Assembly (NCBI GenBank): GCA_022385755.1
Contig: MU278350.1
Coordinates: 882,905-946,904 of the forward strand
DNA length: 64,000 nucleotides
Direction of reading: 5' to 3'
Source: Trametopsis cervina
Lineage: Eukaryota; Basidiomycota; Agaricomycetes; Polyporales; Irpicaceae
Shown: piece by piece, positions 23,168 to 37,638 of the stretch
Position numbering within the stretch: position 1 is the first letter of the stretch
How the letters are laid out: every line of letters begins with the position of its first letter
Position numbers and translations under genes: made by a program
The notes under the pieces: generated by a model
Told to the model about the DNA's origin: nothing
Database searches by the model: none
The model's input: only the letters and a program-made list of their open reading frames with translations

Positions 23168-24510
23168 ATGTTTGCAATCCCTCTGCGCAGGTGGAGAACA
23201 CGACGACTCTCGCACTCCTACCACACACGACCGCGACAACGTTACACCCTATTACAATGCAAAATTATCCTGCCTCTAATCATATTCACAATATACGTTT
23301 GCTATTGGCTTTGGGAGCCGCATATCGAAATATCCCTCTACTCTCGAAACTGGATACACAACGAAGTAGAGGCTCTGCATCCGTTGTCTGGCTGCTTCCA
23401 CGAACATCACATATCCCACAAATACAACGCTACCCAAAACATTTATGGCGCGAAGAAGACAGAGATCCATTCCGGGATGCCGATGCGTTTAGGCATGGAT
23501 TGCTATAATTTCGCTGGCACCATCCGAAACACGCACGAGACGCCGTTGAACTGGATACCTCCGCAGGAGCGGACACAATACCACACATACTGGCGCACTG
23601 ATCTCGCCAACTTTGGCGAAAGGCAAGAATGGATGATAAAGTCGTTCTTTGCCACGCAGAATCTGGAGACGTCGCGTCTAATCCTGTGGTCGAACGGGGA
23701 TCTCAGTCAAGACAAGATTGTGCAGAAGTGGATAAGGAGGTACCCGGACGCGTTTGCACTTAAATTGGTGGATTTGGACGCGTTGGCGAAGGGAACTCCA
23801 TTAGAGGGGAGTAAGTTATTACGCTTGAAGGACAAGAAGGCATGGATAGACGGGGACCTGGTACGGTTATTGGTGCTATGGGCGTATGGCGGAGTGTGGG
23901 TGGACATGGACTCGCTGCTGACAAGGGACCTTTCCCCGTTGCTAGAGCACGAGTTTGTCACACAGTGGGACTGTTACGGTGCGTATTACTATCTGCTATA
24001 TCTCATGGTTGACTTATTTTACGCTGTTGGTTCTCAGACAAGGTGTATATCCCTTTCAACGGCGCTCTCATGAACTTCCACCAACACTCCCCGTATATCT
24101 GTGAGGCCTTCCACATCATGTCTACCGGGCCTGTGCCAAGAACCGGTACGACCGACTGGGGAGCGACCCTCTACCTTAAGCTCTGGCGCCGACTGCTCGA
24201 GGCGTCGATTCCCCCGTTCAAGGTCCTACCGTTTTGCTTTTCCGACGGCCGCTCGTGTCGCTTGGACAACCGACTTCCTGATCCATTCGCGACAGACCCT
24301 AAGAATGGGAAGTGGACGATGGGCCTGACCCGAGAAGAAGGCGGAGGACTGGACCGTGTCCTTGGCAAGATTTTCTCCGTCCATCTGCATAACCAGTGGG
24401 AAAAGCGGTTTCCGAAGGGGGGCTGGATTGAACGACTGCTTCTGAGGCGGTACGATGAGAAGTTGAGAAGGATAAAGCCCAGGTCGTTTGAGGAGGAGGC
24501 ACCCTCATGA
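23168..24510 (+). CDS. Glycosyltransferase family 32-like type II membrane protein
   Basis: Likely a Golgi mannosyl- or related glycosyltransferase using a nucleotide sugar. The basic N-terminus is followed by a signal anchor (IILPLIIFTIYVCYWLW, about residues 33-49), giving type II topology. The catalytic part contains the GT-A DXD metal/sugar-nucleotide motif in YGGVWVDMDSLLTRDL, followed by GALMNFHQHSP. Two exons (23168-23978, 24038-24510) sum to 428 codons. The start was chosen as the first ATG before the anchor. An alternative is splicing from an upstream exon near 22870-23068. Family assignment rests on the DXD context; acceptor and donor are not determined. Confidence 0.82.
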
Positions 24511-24814
24511 CACTTTCGGTCGTAGCCTGCGGCGTACTGTACTGTAATACTTAATTGTCGAGTGGACCATTCACGCCGTGTCGGAATATACCCCTACCTA
24601 CATCTCGTTTATTCGGTGTGTGGCCGAAAACTGTAGAGCTTGATTATAGCGTGTTATGACACATATGATTGACATGGTACCATGCTACAATAATCAAACA
24701 GGTTCATTATAACTTACAATAAGTACAACATCCTTAGAGTGCGGATAGCTCTTCATTGGTAAACCGTTGACTCTGTGCAGAGACTTAGGGTGTTGGTGTG
24801 CTGTCCGAAGCTCT
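24511..24814. other. Convergent 3' intergenic spacer
   Basis: Short AT-rich spacer between the glycosyltransferase (+) and the unidentified gene (-). No features seen. Confidence 0.5.
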
Positions 24815-26351
24815 TCACCATCCATCATCACTCAAATAATCCGAGTTACGCCGTATAGCTGGGAACGGCTCCTGATGACCGGGCTCCCATCGTTTGACTA
24901 CTCCTTCTGCGACCAATTGGTGCCATCTCTCGAATGGGATATATGGCACGTCGTCCCTTGGAGCCGGATACGCTGACTGTAGTCCCAAGAATTCGACGAA
25001 CAATGCCATGACATCTTCCCAAAGCTCCGCCAGCAATCCCCACAGCGTTTGCCCTGCCTCACTGTGCAGCTCTGTAATCAAAGATGAGCATCCTACACCG
25101 ATCGTGCGCGTAAACAACTTGGCGGAACACGTACCGGCCTCGTTCTCTATGGGAGGCGCGTGGACGATTATACCTGAGATTGGACGTTCGGTAGGCGCGG
25201 CTATCCTCATGAGAGTTTCCACCTCTGGCGTAGGCCTCAAACCGTGCGCCTGTCTGAAGAACCTGGAAAACCACCCGCTCGTTGTACTCATCTCCAGTCT
25301 CCGTCTCGTGCGGTTCGCCCTGACCGGTTCCCTGGATAGATTGATGTGTCTGAGCATGCGCCTTGTGTCATATTCAGCGCGTGTCTCGATGAAGTAGTCT
25401 TCATCATCAAGCCTGCTACGTGCAGTGGGAATGAAGGCGATCTGTGGTATTCGTCGATTTGCAGCGCAGAGCATCCTGAATGACCGGCGAATGAGTTTTA
25501 CGGTTTATACACGCAGAGGTATAACGTACGAAATTATGTTGGCGTGTTCACATTCCAACTGAAACGCCAGTGCAGTCGGTTGGTTCAGGTCGAACGAATA
25601 ATCGGCGTGCGGCAGGAGGCACAATTCGTATAGCGCTGTAGGTGCTTCCCAGGTCAGAGCATCGCCGGGAAGGCGGCTCTCGCGGACCCCACTCTGGAGC
25701 TTCGTCGAAGGGGCCCGTGCCATAACTACGCTACGACATAAGATAGTCGCTCCCTCATTGCCCTTTTGCTTTTCCCTGACCACGGTCTCGAGTTGTCTGT
25801 AGATGTCCTCCGGGATTTGGTTCGGTTTTCTCCGAGGGAGTGCGCAAAGACGGGTGCGTATGCGCACAACGAGGTTCAGCATCTTCAGCACTGGTCTTGA
25901 CGAGTACTGGACGACCCGCCGCTCAATGTCCGTCCCCCCGACGCTGGATTCTTCTTGTGTGTCTGCCTCAGAATACCGACGTGCGGTGTCCATGTCCATA
26001 GGGTCCTCTTCATCATAATAGAGGTAGACGTGGACCATGTGCCAAGGCTTTATCACAGATATTTCCTCGTAATACTGAGCCAACGATACAGGCAGCGTAA
26101 GCGTCCGCCACTTAAGTTGAATGTGGCGTAGCACTCACCCCTCCGACAATAGCGAGATACTTGTCGGTCTTTATTCTCCTGAGGTTACGAATAAGTTTCG
26201 GATCGTCCAGATGCTTTGCCATGGCCACAGGGTTAAGCTGGAGCACGATGTGTTCGCCGGGCAGTGGTAGTGGTGTCGTGATTTCTGGTTCGAAAGGCGG
26301 GATGACTTCGCTGGACTTGGGCATCCAAGGGGGCGTTCGGAAACCGCTCAT
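24815..26351 (-). CDS. Unidentified conserved-looking protein
   Basis: Three exons: 26139-26351, then 26074 down to a donor near 25526, then about 25474 to 24815. The peptide starts MSGFRTPPWMPKSSEV and contains PGEHIVLQLNPVAMAKHLDDP, YLYYDEEDPMDMDTARRYSE, LTWEAPTALYELCLLPHADYSF and ALAFQLECEHANIIS. The last exon contains a basic stretch (RANRTRRRLEM) and ends YLSDDGW. No signal peptide, transmembrane segment or known motif is evident. Splicing preserves frame, and reading through either intron would introduce a stop or shift. I do not recognise the family. It could be a lineage-specific basidiomycete protein. Confidence 0.65.
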
Positions 26352-27177
26352 ATTAAGATGTAGCTATACGAGTTGAGATTTGTTGACTATGGACTGAACC
26401 TGGAGGTAGGGAAGATGTTTGGACTGGAGACAACCGCACCCTGCACCTTTTGAATCCGAAGCCTCGCCTAAGGCGAGCGCCCACTGGCCCTTGTCTTCGT
26501 AGAGCATGTTTGACAGTTTATTTCCACGTGCTAGATGTGTCGTCTGTGCGTGTACGTTACGACGAGAGCCCATGCTCGCTTTCGAGAACATGCAGGCTGC
26601 CAAACGACAACCGCAACAACAGTAGTGAGAGACTTAAGTCAAGATTCAACGCATACCAGCGCCCGCATGTTTCGCGATACGGGCCGGTTCGGTGCTTTAC
26701 AAATCGGCCCTGGAGATACGACACGTTGAACAAACGAATCGATGTTGGGGTGGGCACCAGTCTGATACTACAGCAACCAGAGGGATAGAATTGAGCCGTG
26801 CATTACTATACTGTTGCATTTTACACTAGATTATGTCTTGTACTTACAGAATCATGCTAGTTCATGCGACAGGTTACGACACATAACCCTATACATCCAG
26901 CAACACCCTACTGTTCTCTCCATAGAAACTACTCGAGGTGCGTGTAGTTGTAAAGTTGTCTAGATGACCAGAAAGTCACCCGTCTGTGGTGTGAGCTAAG
27001 ACTCGGCGAATCGCGCTCAACATTCTCGATTGCCTTATATGGCAGGGCCGACTAAATCCGGTTCGGTCGCCGACGTCTTGGTGCGGCGCGCACTTTCACT
27101 TTGACCACCGCTACCCGCTACAGGACCACCACTGTACCATCTGGCAATCTGCAAATTTCGTCGAAAACCGAGTCAAG
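26352..27177. other. Intergenic spacer
   Basis: Divergent upstream region between the unidentified gene (-) and SDHAF2 (+). Several short frames on both strands, none convincing. Confidence 0.4.
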
Positions 27178-27731
27178 ATGAATCTTGCAGCACGCCTGAC
27201 GCGTTCGTTACCCCGCTCCGTTTCTGCCTCTCGCACACGACTCTTCACGACCAGCGTTCACCGACGAAAGGACCCATGGCTGCTCCCGCACACGCCAGAG
27301 CACCTCGCCTCAACGACCTCGCCGCCAGACTCGCCTCCTCCTGAGCCACTTTCTCGACATGGTGAGAGCGTCCAGGCTCTCCGGGCGCGACTGGTATACC
27401 AATCCCGCAAGCGCGGCACGCTTGAGAGCGACTTGCTGCTTAGTACGTTTGCGAAGGAGGAGCTGGCAAAGATGGATGAAGCAGAGTTGAAGGAGTTTGA
27501 CCGAGTGCGTCCTCACCTTTACCCTCTTGTTGAACGATTGTTGCATGTGCTTACGAATGGGTGCTTGCTTGGGTACAGCTGATGGATGAGCCCGACTGGG
27601 ACATCTATTATTGGGCGACAGACAAGCGGACACCCCCTGAGCGATGGGCCAATTCTGCGTTAATAGACAAGCTGCGGGTCCATGCCAAGAACGAGGGCAA
27701 GGTGATACGGCGTATGCCTGACCTGTCGTAA
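27178..27731 (+). CDS. SDH5: Succinate dehydrogenase assembly factor 2, mitochondrial (SDH flavinylation factor)
   Basis: A matrix protein needed for covalent FAD attachment to the succinate dehydrogenase flavoprotein. Two exons (27178-27504, 27579-27731) sum to 160 codons. An Arg/Ser-rich presequence ([27 protein letters not shown]) targets mitochondria. The hallmark SDHAF2 fold sequence follows: [39 protein letters not shown], and a short C-terminus. This is the expected length and order for the family. Confidence 0.93.
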
Positions 27732-29385
27732 CTTTGGCTGGAGCAAGGTGGTACTGCACCACATGTTGTAGCCGCAGAGTCACCCGCGTCAGTCCGGGAA
27801 TGTATTATTATCGGCGTCTGCTTGAATGCGTAGGATCCTTGATTCCGAGAACACCCTGGACGACAACCTCCGAAGACGAATGTGCGCCACGAAGGCGCCC
27901 CTTACTCCATTCGAGTTCAGTTCCAGGCAGTGTGGGTTCACAGGGCTATGCTCGGGCTGCGCATCCTCGACATTCACACCACATAGTGAGTTTGTTTATC
28001 AGCAAACTGCGGATATGGAAAACAAAGGATGGAGAATATCCTGAGTTCGGATCTCGTAACGCGCCAGAGTACGGAAGGGTGAGGAGTAGGTTATTTTTGG
28101 GCAGCGCAAATGTCATATGTCTGCGCACAACACAGCACAAACACCACACATCTACGCAGCTTTCACTCATCAGCACATCTGGATGCATACTGAGGTTATC
28201 ATTACAAGGTTCAATGAGCGGTGTACAAGCAAGCAGCCATCCTGGCGGCAGCAGCATCGGACTGACTTTCTGCGCGTCATGGTCTCATGACCGGGATGCC
28301 TGAAAAGCTAGGCCTAGTATGGACGAGCTCGTAAATCCTCATCGGAAGGGTGGAACCGGTTATTCACTACGATGCATGCAGGCTCAACTGCAGGGTTCTG
28401 AAACCTTGTGTGCAAGAAAATTGCGCGAAGCAACCGCCGGACTCACCTTACGAACCAGAGTTTTTGCAAGTCGACGACACGACAGACCATTTTATCCAAT
28501 GTTACTCTGGGCAAGCTTATTTGCATAGGGATTTGAGGTTGTTTCACCGCAGCCGAGGACACTGCCAGCGGCGGGACTGTGTCAGACCTCGATCGCGATA
28601 CAAGAGTGATCGGTCGCTGACACGTGTTTCCGCCGAGGCTGGTTTTGCTGCGCATTTGGGACGCATTGGTCGTGCCCTGGTCGTGTGTGTACGTTATTGC
28701 ACTGTAGGGCGGCCTGAGTTCACGCAGTTCACAGCATTACGATGTTTGAAGGACGTCAGCAGACACCGATGGCCGACGTTGGGCGCGATGGATAATAAAT
28801 ACTGTTGTTGCTGTAACTATTTCGAGACATGACAAAGTAAAACAAACGCCCGTGTTGCAGCGGCTGGCAAGCAGGCAAGGAGTTATCGATACGTTACATA
28901 CAGCGCGGAAAGATAAAGGAGGAAAGCTATTGATAGAATTGCCCGATAAGTGTGTTTTTAGAGGCGGGGAGTATCGACCTAGATGCGAGCGCGGTTTGCA
29001 TCATAGGACACAGTGTGGGAACGAGCCGAGTGTTGGCCGCGCATTCCGTTGCTCCAACGGTTCAGTCCCTACGTAGAATCCCTCCCGTGCAAAACTTTCT
29101 GTATTCCTGCCATTGCTCTTCACCTCCGCTGCCCTCATCGCGACATTTCTCTCCTCGACGACACCTTGTCTTGTCTCCTGTCTTCTAGAAAACGTCTATC
29201 ACGCTTGGCGCCCGACCCAGGCCAATCACGCTCGCGTCTCTAATCACTTCGTCCAAGAAGCTTCCCCAGCCACTTCCGAGGCCTGGTCAGCCCAGCGAGC
29301 CCCGGTCCCAGATACATCAGATATCTGCAGGACATACCCGGTCATCTCTCCCGCGCTGCCTCGACAACCTACGCACGCGACCGCC
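27732..29385. other. Long intergenic region without a supported gene
   Basis: A 190-codon frame at 27734-28303 and one at 28350-28832 exist, but their composition is irregular, they lack domains, and neither has a homologous-looking segment. From about 29080 the pyrimidine-rich sequence looks like the 5' leader of the PH-domain gene. Confidence 0.4.
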
Positions 29386-32300
29386 ATGTCCACCGCCATG
29401 CCCGTTCCCCGCGACGGAGACCTCGCCTGCGACCCCATGGTAGGGATGGATCAACGGCAAAGGAGCCAGATACTGGCAACGTTGGTACGTGCCACCCCCT
29501 GTGTTACATCCCCCGTCGTGCACTTTCCAACGTAATGTCGGGGCCCTATAGAGGAACACGAGCATGTTTTTCAAGAAGATCACGCTCGTGGGCAAGCGGA
29601 GCACGACGACGATCAACGACGACATGCACGACTCTCTGTACAATGCCCGTACTAACCGCATATCTAAGCTAGGAAAGAAGGCGTTCAACATGTCTCAGCC
29701 ATCGTTCGGAGCACACTTCCCATCGTCTCCAACCTCAGACAACGAGGACCGTTCCGATGTCACCCACTCTGAACAGCATTCATCGACATCCTCACAGCCG
29801 ACTACAACGCATACATCCGCTGCTCCGAGCGCCTTCGCTAAACATGCTCCAACCTATCCGCCTCATACTCTTCGTGTTGACACAGCTCCTCAGCTTTCCG
29901 CACCCAGTGGCTTACCGTCCATTCCCGAGCGGACTGCTCAGTCTGTTGTAGAAGGACTCCCCTCGGCTACCGAACTCCCATGGACATTGAATTCGCAGGC
30001 GACAAATGCTATATCTTACACACCGTCGAGCCCTCCCTCGAAACCTCCTCCGAATCAAGCAACTACTGCAGACAACAGTGTGACCAAGGCCACCGTGAGC
30101 CCCGGAAATGTACGTATCATCACCCTGATTTCCCACCGTTCTCACTCAACGCTTTCCGCAGGCAAATGCAGCCGAAGTGCAGCACAATGTATCAGAGGAC
30201 GCACCGCCACAACTTACTGATTCGCCTGTTCAAACCTCACCTACGAATGATATACCTTCACAACCTCCATCCACGCCCGCCGCCCGTAACTTCCAGTCTC
30301 TTCCGTCTCGCAAACTTTCATCAGCCTCCCTCACCGCGTCTACCTCCAATGCGACTGCCTCTGTCGCTTCCCCAGCAACGTCCATAGCCTCTCCTTCGAC
30401 TTCCGGTGAGCGTACACCGCGTGCGCTACACCCGCGCCTTGCGTCACTTCCACCGCCGATGATGGCTCGGTATACAACCCAAGGCAGCGCTCGCTTGACA
30501 CCTTCCATTGTTACACGCCCTCCTCCGATGCCTATACTTAATCTTCCTATGTTGCCTCCCCCCACTCCCCCACAGCCATCGTCGAATGCAGTCCAAGCGA
30601 GTCCTATGCGCCTGCGTAGCATGCCGGCGCTACCCCATCGAGGTCCGAGCGACATGGACGGAAGCATGGCAGATCACGATAATGCAGAATTAGACGAGAT
30701 GGACGACCTGGAAGAAGAGGACGAGGACGGTGAGATGATGGATGGCCACAGTGAGGGCGAGCCGAGTCCTGATAGCGTGGAGGTGGAGGTGCCCGCGATG
30801 AGTATGCGGTTGAGATCTCCGCTGCCACCGTCTATATCTCGCGGCGACAGGGAGCTTCCTACAATTAGGACTACATCCCCGTTCATGGTGGACTTCAACG
30901 AACGGGTACGAAGTCAGCCTCAGGGGAGCGGATCCACTGCCACTCGCGAAACGGTCTACTTCACCCCTGGAGAAGTTGGTACTGCTCACGCCGGAGCAGA
31001 TCAGACCCCCAAGTTACCGGCCATTGAATGGACGGTGGCGACGCCTATGGACTACTTCAACTCCAAGACGCAGCAGTGGATGTCGCCGCCAGCGGTCGCC
31101 GCACCGCAGCCTGGAGGGTCCCGCCCGCAGAAGGACCCGAGTCGCACGCCGCGCCCTGATGATACTCCTGCGCTCACCGTCCCGCGCACGGTCCCCATGC
31201 CTAGCCCGTCCTCCCCTCGGCCGATGCTCACGCACCATGCTTCTAAAAGTATGAGTGACCTGCTCACACTGGGCAAAGCGGAGAGGGAAAAGGAGCAGAA
31301 TGCCGCAGCGGCTGAGAAGAGAACAAGTCGCGCACCGGATTATGCCCTTGCGATTAAGGGCGAACATCCGGAAGATGTTGCAGGTCCTTCCACACTCCGC
31401 GAGGCGGTGGCCACGATACGTCGCCAGCGGTCGCTCCCGACGTTCACGAATGCGACCGAACCGCCGCCGTACCCGACGTTCAGTCCGTTCAAGTCAAACG
31501 GTCCCCCTATCGTACCTCGCGAAGAGGAAGGCAAGGAGAAGCTCCCGCCGTATACGAACCAGATCTTCTTGACTGCTATCATGCCGCGGAAGATGGAGTT
31601 TGACGCACCAGGTGTCCAGTCGAGGGACCGTAAATGGAAGAGGGCGCTGTTTGTGTTGGAAGGCACGACGTTGAAGATATACCGAATCCATGCCGGCGTC
31701 GTGAACGACTGGTGGGAGCGCACGGTCGGCGTGGGCGATAAGACGAGTCTCGATGCGATTCCCATCGGCGCAGCGGGAGCTATCAGAGTTAGTGCTATCA
31801 GGGAGACGGCGAGGGAGGTTAATCGCGACGCGAATGAGAGGAGTCCGAAGGTGGATACCGTGCAGGAGGAGGAACGGCCCACCAACGAAGGCCCCAGCTC
31901 TCGGTCGGGGACAGGAACCATGGCTTCAATACCGTCGTCGCGATCCAGGTTGTCCCTTTTGTTGCATCCACGCCGCGGCAGAGATCGCTCGCGCGACGGC
32001 TTGGGCAGCGCGCAGTCTTCTCGGTCCCGCTTGAGTGTCGACGCTCTGCGTGAGGAGGGGCGACGGTCGAGCGCACATTCCACTATATCCACGAGCAGGT
32101 CGATGGATTGCCCTCGACCTGCGACACGGGCGACTTCTTCCGAGATTAGCAGCTCGAGGTCGTTGAATAGCCATCAGTCCAGCAGCACCTCCACGTCACC
32201 TACGATAAACTCTCAGCAATCTTCGAGCGACACCTCGTCTGCGACCTCCCATTTCAGCCATATCTCACCGAATCATGCGTGTCCAGAACAGGACCCAGAT

Positions 32301-32761
32301 CCAAAGGATTTGGTGCGGCAGTACACGTTGCAAAATGCGGAGAGCGGGTTGGCGAGCGACTACATCAAGAGGAAGAACGTTATACGAGTGAGGTTGGAGG
32401 GAGAGCAATTTCTGTTGCAGGCGAAGGACGTCCCTGGAGTTATTGACTGGATAGAGGTGGGTTCTTTCATACCCGTGTCTTGACAGGGGTGATGTAATAA
32501 TGTGGATCTTCGTCTTATCTCTACAGGGCATACAGGCAGCCACTAACATCGCTCTGGATCTGGACGAGAGACCGATGCCCAAGGGCCCCATGTTTCCTCG
32601 GTGAGCCACTCTATCTATCTCCACCAGCGAGGCGTGGAGCTGATACAGGCATTCTACTTTCCAGACGAAGGAGACGTCGTGCACGTCGCGTCGATAATCC
32701 AAGCACCGCTAGCACATCAGCCCAAACAGCGTCCTCCCCTCTTCTTCCACGTGAATCCTGA
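29386..32761 (+). CDS. Large Ser/Pro-rich PH-domain protein
   Basis: Five exons (29386-29484, 29552-30109, 30162-32456, 32527-32600, 32665-32761) sum to 1041 codons. About 700 residues of disordered Ser/Thr/Pro-rich sequence, including an acidic block ([15 protein letters not shown]), precede a split pleckstrin-homology domain. Its first strand pair is [17 protein letters not shown] then [22 protein letters not shown] long Ser-rich insertion follows, and the domain ends in [42 protein letters not shown]. The C-terminus is an Arg cluster ([14 protein letters not shown]) that emerges only after the last splice. The likely role is lipid-dependent membrane recruitment in polarity or signalling; partners are unknown. 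Confidence 0.85.
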
Positions 32762-34141
32762 TTCTATACCGCAGATGACATGTGCCAAGCATGTTCTGCA
32801 AGGTGACGTGAGAGTTGGCCTCTTGCGACTGCTGCATCTCCATATCTACGACCCTCAAAACGACATTCATGACCCACTCATGCTTCATGGACCTTGTTTT
32901 CTATCCTCCCATTCATTATTGCTCCATCCACTTGGACTCCATTCTCCCCTTCGCCTGTGCATTCAGTGCTCTCAGTCACTTCAGTCACTACTATTACTAC
33001 CTCGGCTTATCCTCAGCCTGTTCCCTCTGCATTCTATCTACATTCCACCCGGGGTCGACTGCTTTCTCATTTGTTCTCTCGCTATCTGTGATGTGATTAT
33101 CTGTGTGACTGTACTGCATTGGATAGGCCTAGTGTACCGGTTATGTGTAATAGACGTACGACTGCGATCCCGTTCCTGTCGTGATTTATTCGCATACGCG
33201 CGCCGGTGCTGGAGGCAAAAACTACGGGTTTGTGACCGACTTGGAAGGTGTTGTGAGTTCTCGCGCCATCGATTTGCATCTTTTGGTTTCCACCAACGTG
33301 CTCCCGCAGGCACTGCATTATGATGAGCTTTTGGGGCCACAAATGCTGGGAAAGTGATATTTGTTCTGGGTCGCACGCCCTCAGTCGAAAGGTCTCGACC
33401 GCGCCGGCATCCAAGCTTAATTGTTCCTGTCGCTCATCCGCTGTGCCCCCATAAGTACAAGCCGGAGGATCTATTGAAAACGAAGTACAAGTACAGTACG
33501 CTGTGTCGATGGAACCGGCGAGGTCGCTCGGGTCTAGACCGCAGCGACACCTGTGCTTGGGGAGGTATCCTTGATATGGAAAACGTGTGACAAGTCATCC
33601 CCTGCTTGAGCCCGCAAAGCGAGCCCAGGATTTTACAGAAGATATCGACAGTGTGTACGGTAAATTTCGCAAGGTGCAAAACTCTGTTGATTGAAAGCCT
33701 AGGATTTTCGTAGGGTCTCTCTCCTATTTTGATGAATCAGTCTTGTGAGACCTAAAAATATGCGTGACTGTGACTACCCTGCGAACTCCGCCATCGCACG
33801 GTCACCCGCGTGCGCCTCGGCTTCATCGAACGCTCGTTATCACTTGTGTTTTGGCTGCAGCTTACTACCTCTTCCTCAACCTCACCAGTTTTCCTGTACG
33901 ACAGGCGTTGGCAGCCGGCTGACCACCGACTCCTCACTGCACCTTTCTTCAGGTCATCCGCAAAAGACCCAGTGTTCGTATCTCCTCAACCCGTGTTCCG
34001 GACTGCTCCCCCTCACGACGTCTCTCCCCATTCTTGCAGTTTCTGCTTAAGCAACTGCCCTTGTTTGTATTACTGTGACGACAGCACGACTACGCAAAGT
34101 CCACGCAAGCCCTTTACGACACATAGCGAGGAGACGTGACC
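32762..34141. other. Intergenic region between the PH-domain gene and PP1
   Basis: A pyrimidine-rich 3' region (32880-33090), then unique sequence and the PP1 leader (33830-34140). Small frames on both strands are not supported. Confidence 0.4.
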
Positions 34142-35674
<1,533 letters not shown>

Positions 35675-36440
35675 GGGGGCTAGGCGGATGTCGTACGATG
35701 TCAGTACCTCCCGTCTGTCTGTCTGTCTGCCTGCCTGTCCCTTTTGCTCTTCTGCTATCGATATACATTATACGCACGTTGGCGTCCTCCTTCTCGTTTT
35801 CTGGTCGTTGTCGCTTTGGGGGCGGACAGTCCTGCGTGGTCTCCCGCCGTGTCGTTAGATGGGAGGCGATGTCGTGCGTAGCCTGTCTGGGGGACACTGC
35901 ACTGGAAAGAAAGCTGGATCTGCTGGGCCTGATGATGATCGGGTGATGTCTGGGTTTGCTGGAGTGTGATGACGAAGCCAAAAACGAACGAGCTTTCTTT
36001 CCCTCGTTCTTATCATGGACTGCATACTTACGTTGTGTCGCGCATTACAGTCTGCCCTTTCGATTCCGCTGTGTTCAAAACATTCTTCGCTCACGTCCTC
36101 TCCTTCCCCTCGCGATTTGCTTTTCAACAATGTCGGTTCTCACCTAGCCGTTACGCCTCTATCTATTACATCGAATTTTTTTCTCTGTCCCGCGCAAGTG
36201 ACCCGGTGGTATGCCTTCCCGGCCGCGAACGCTGAGCACCCTCTCCTTCCTTCTTCCTCTCTCTATCACACTTTTATTTGTATCCCTTCCCTCTGACTCT
36301 TGTCCCTTCCCTGTCTCCTGGTCTTGGCTGATCACACGATCTTTTGTCGTTGTACAGAATCCTCCTCTCCTACTTATTATTGTGAGAATATAAAGTACTT
36401 TAATGACATCGGACATATTCCCTTTTTTCCTAACCCATAA
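35675..36440. other. PP1 3' region with CTGT/CCTG microsatellite
   Basis: A short tetranucleotide run (TCTG then CCTG) at about 35713-35740 is followed by long pyrimidine-rich stretches. I see no gene. The degenerate array begins near its right edge. Confidence 0.5.
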
Positions 36441-36564
36441 AGCCGTCGGCGTGTGCGTGGCCTGGGGGCGACTGCTCTGTTGCCTGGGTAGGTACGGTCG
36501 CATACACATGGTGAGCCGAGCGGTCGGCAGGTTGAGATCTCGTGTCTCCATTTTAGCTTTTAAG

Positions 36565-36627
36565 GTGAGCTCGTCGATGCTCGTATCTGAGATTGGGTTC
36601 TCATCTACCGCAGCCCTTTCTCTGCAG
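36565..36627 (+). repeat. Plus-side intron-like block, copy 1
   Basis: Starts GTGAGCTCGTCGATGC and ends CTCTGCAG. Related blocks occur at 38162-38221 (ends GCTTGCAG), 39057-39090 (shortened, ends TTTGCAG) and, more decayed, 37364-37385. Each is followed by sequence ending near GGTTCAACTGA/ATAAC. The splice-like ends suggest remnants of a spliced plus-strand transcript in every unit. Confidence 0.4.
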
Positions 36628-36823
36628 TCCGCGCCGACGCGGCTTGCACTCACTGCCGAACACTGAGGCAGCTGACGAGTGTGTTGTCCACCACAGTAGG
36701 TTCAACTGACAACAGGCCATTCAATGCTCGTAAAAGGAAGAAAACACGCTGAAAGCACACAAAAGAAGTACGTAGTGTGTAGCGATACCAAGTACGTTGC
36801 CGATGTAGTGAATTGTGCGATCC

Positions 36824-37000
36824 CTAATATTGAACTTCCACAGCTGCCTCTTCACTATGGTGCGCAGCAAGCGTGTGATGCCACGAATACAAGGGTGGAT
36901 ATGATCGGTTTCGGGATGGCCAACGGATGCCGGCGATACATGGACATGAAGATGAATATGTCGGGATGAGGGCGGGTGTTGGAGAACGGGTAGACAGTAT
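36824..37000 (-). pseudogene. Decayed microprotein copy, unit 1
   Basis: Aligned by its leader (CGCGCAACGACGCGG) to the intact copies, the start position reads ATA instead of ATG (36998-37000). The 59-codon frame from there is open, but its hydrophobic segment has shifted to another frame (KPIISTLVFVASHACC). Taken as a non-functional copy. Confidence 0.35.
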
Positions 37001-37194
37001 CCGCGTCGTTGCGCGTGATTACTCGTACTGTTGCGAGTGTTTGTACCCAGGCGAGCGGCGGTAAGTGGTGTAGGATTGTTGAAGGTGTACGGTGTACCAC
37101 GCTTGTTGATTCTTCTCACAAATCCAGAGAGAGTAACGAAGTCGACGAGGAGAGAGGGCTTCGCTCGACCAAGACCTAATATCTAAGAGCCAAA

Positions 37195-37285
37195 ACTCGT
37201 GCACGCCCAAGACACTAGCCGGACATCATGGCACGGTTTAGCGGTCACGGTGGTGACCGTCGATATGTGACAAAGCCGCCTTTAT
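37195..37285. repeat. Divergent promoter core, unit 1 (with palindrome)
   Basis: Contains CGGTCACGGTGGTGACCG at 37242-37259, a perfect 7-bp inverted repeat around GGTG. A plus-strand TATA (TTTATAAAA) follows at about 37281-37289. Confidence 0.55.
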
Positions 37286-37638
37286 AAAATGCCAACGTCT
37301 GGTTCAGTCGCGGGTACATCATACGGACGCGACGCCTCGAGTGTGGCGGTTTTAGTTTTTGAGGTGAGCACAAGTCTCTTTTCAGCCGGCGCCGATGCAA
37401 TGTCTCACACTGACCGGCATGTTGTTCACTGCAGACGCAGGTTTATTCTCAAGTATAATGTTCCGAGAGACTCTGGTAAGGGGGCTTTATATAGGTAGAA
37501 GCCAAATTCTAGGAACATGATACATATAGCGAAGACGTGGCACACAAGGAAAACATTCGGCAAGCACAGATAGCGCGTAGTGCATTGCGATGAGGCACAA
37601 ACGGTCCCAAACTATGCGGTCTTATAAAAACTATCGTC

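Noticed and set aside
27734..28303. 190-codon frame after SDHAF2
   Set aside because: Irregular composition, no domain, no splice-supported continuation; probably 3' sequence.
31340..32092. 250-codon antisense frame in the PH-domain gene
   Set aside because: Antisense of a low-complexity Ser/Arg-rich coding exon; no start or splice support and no known motif.
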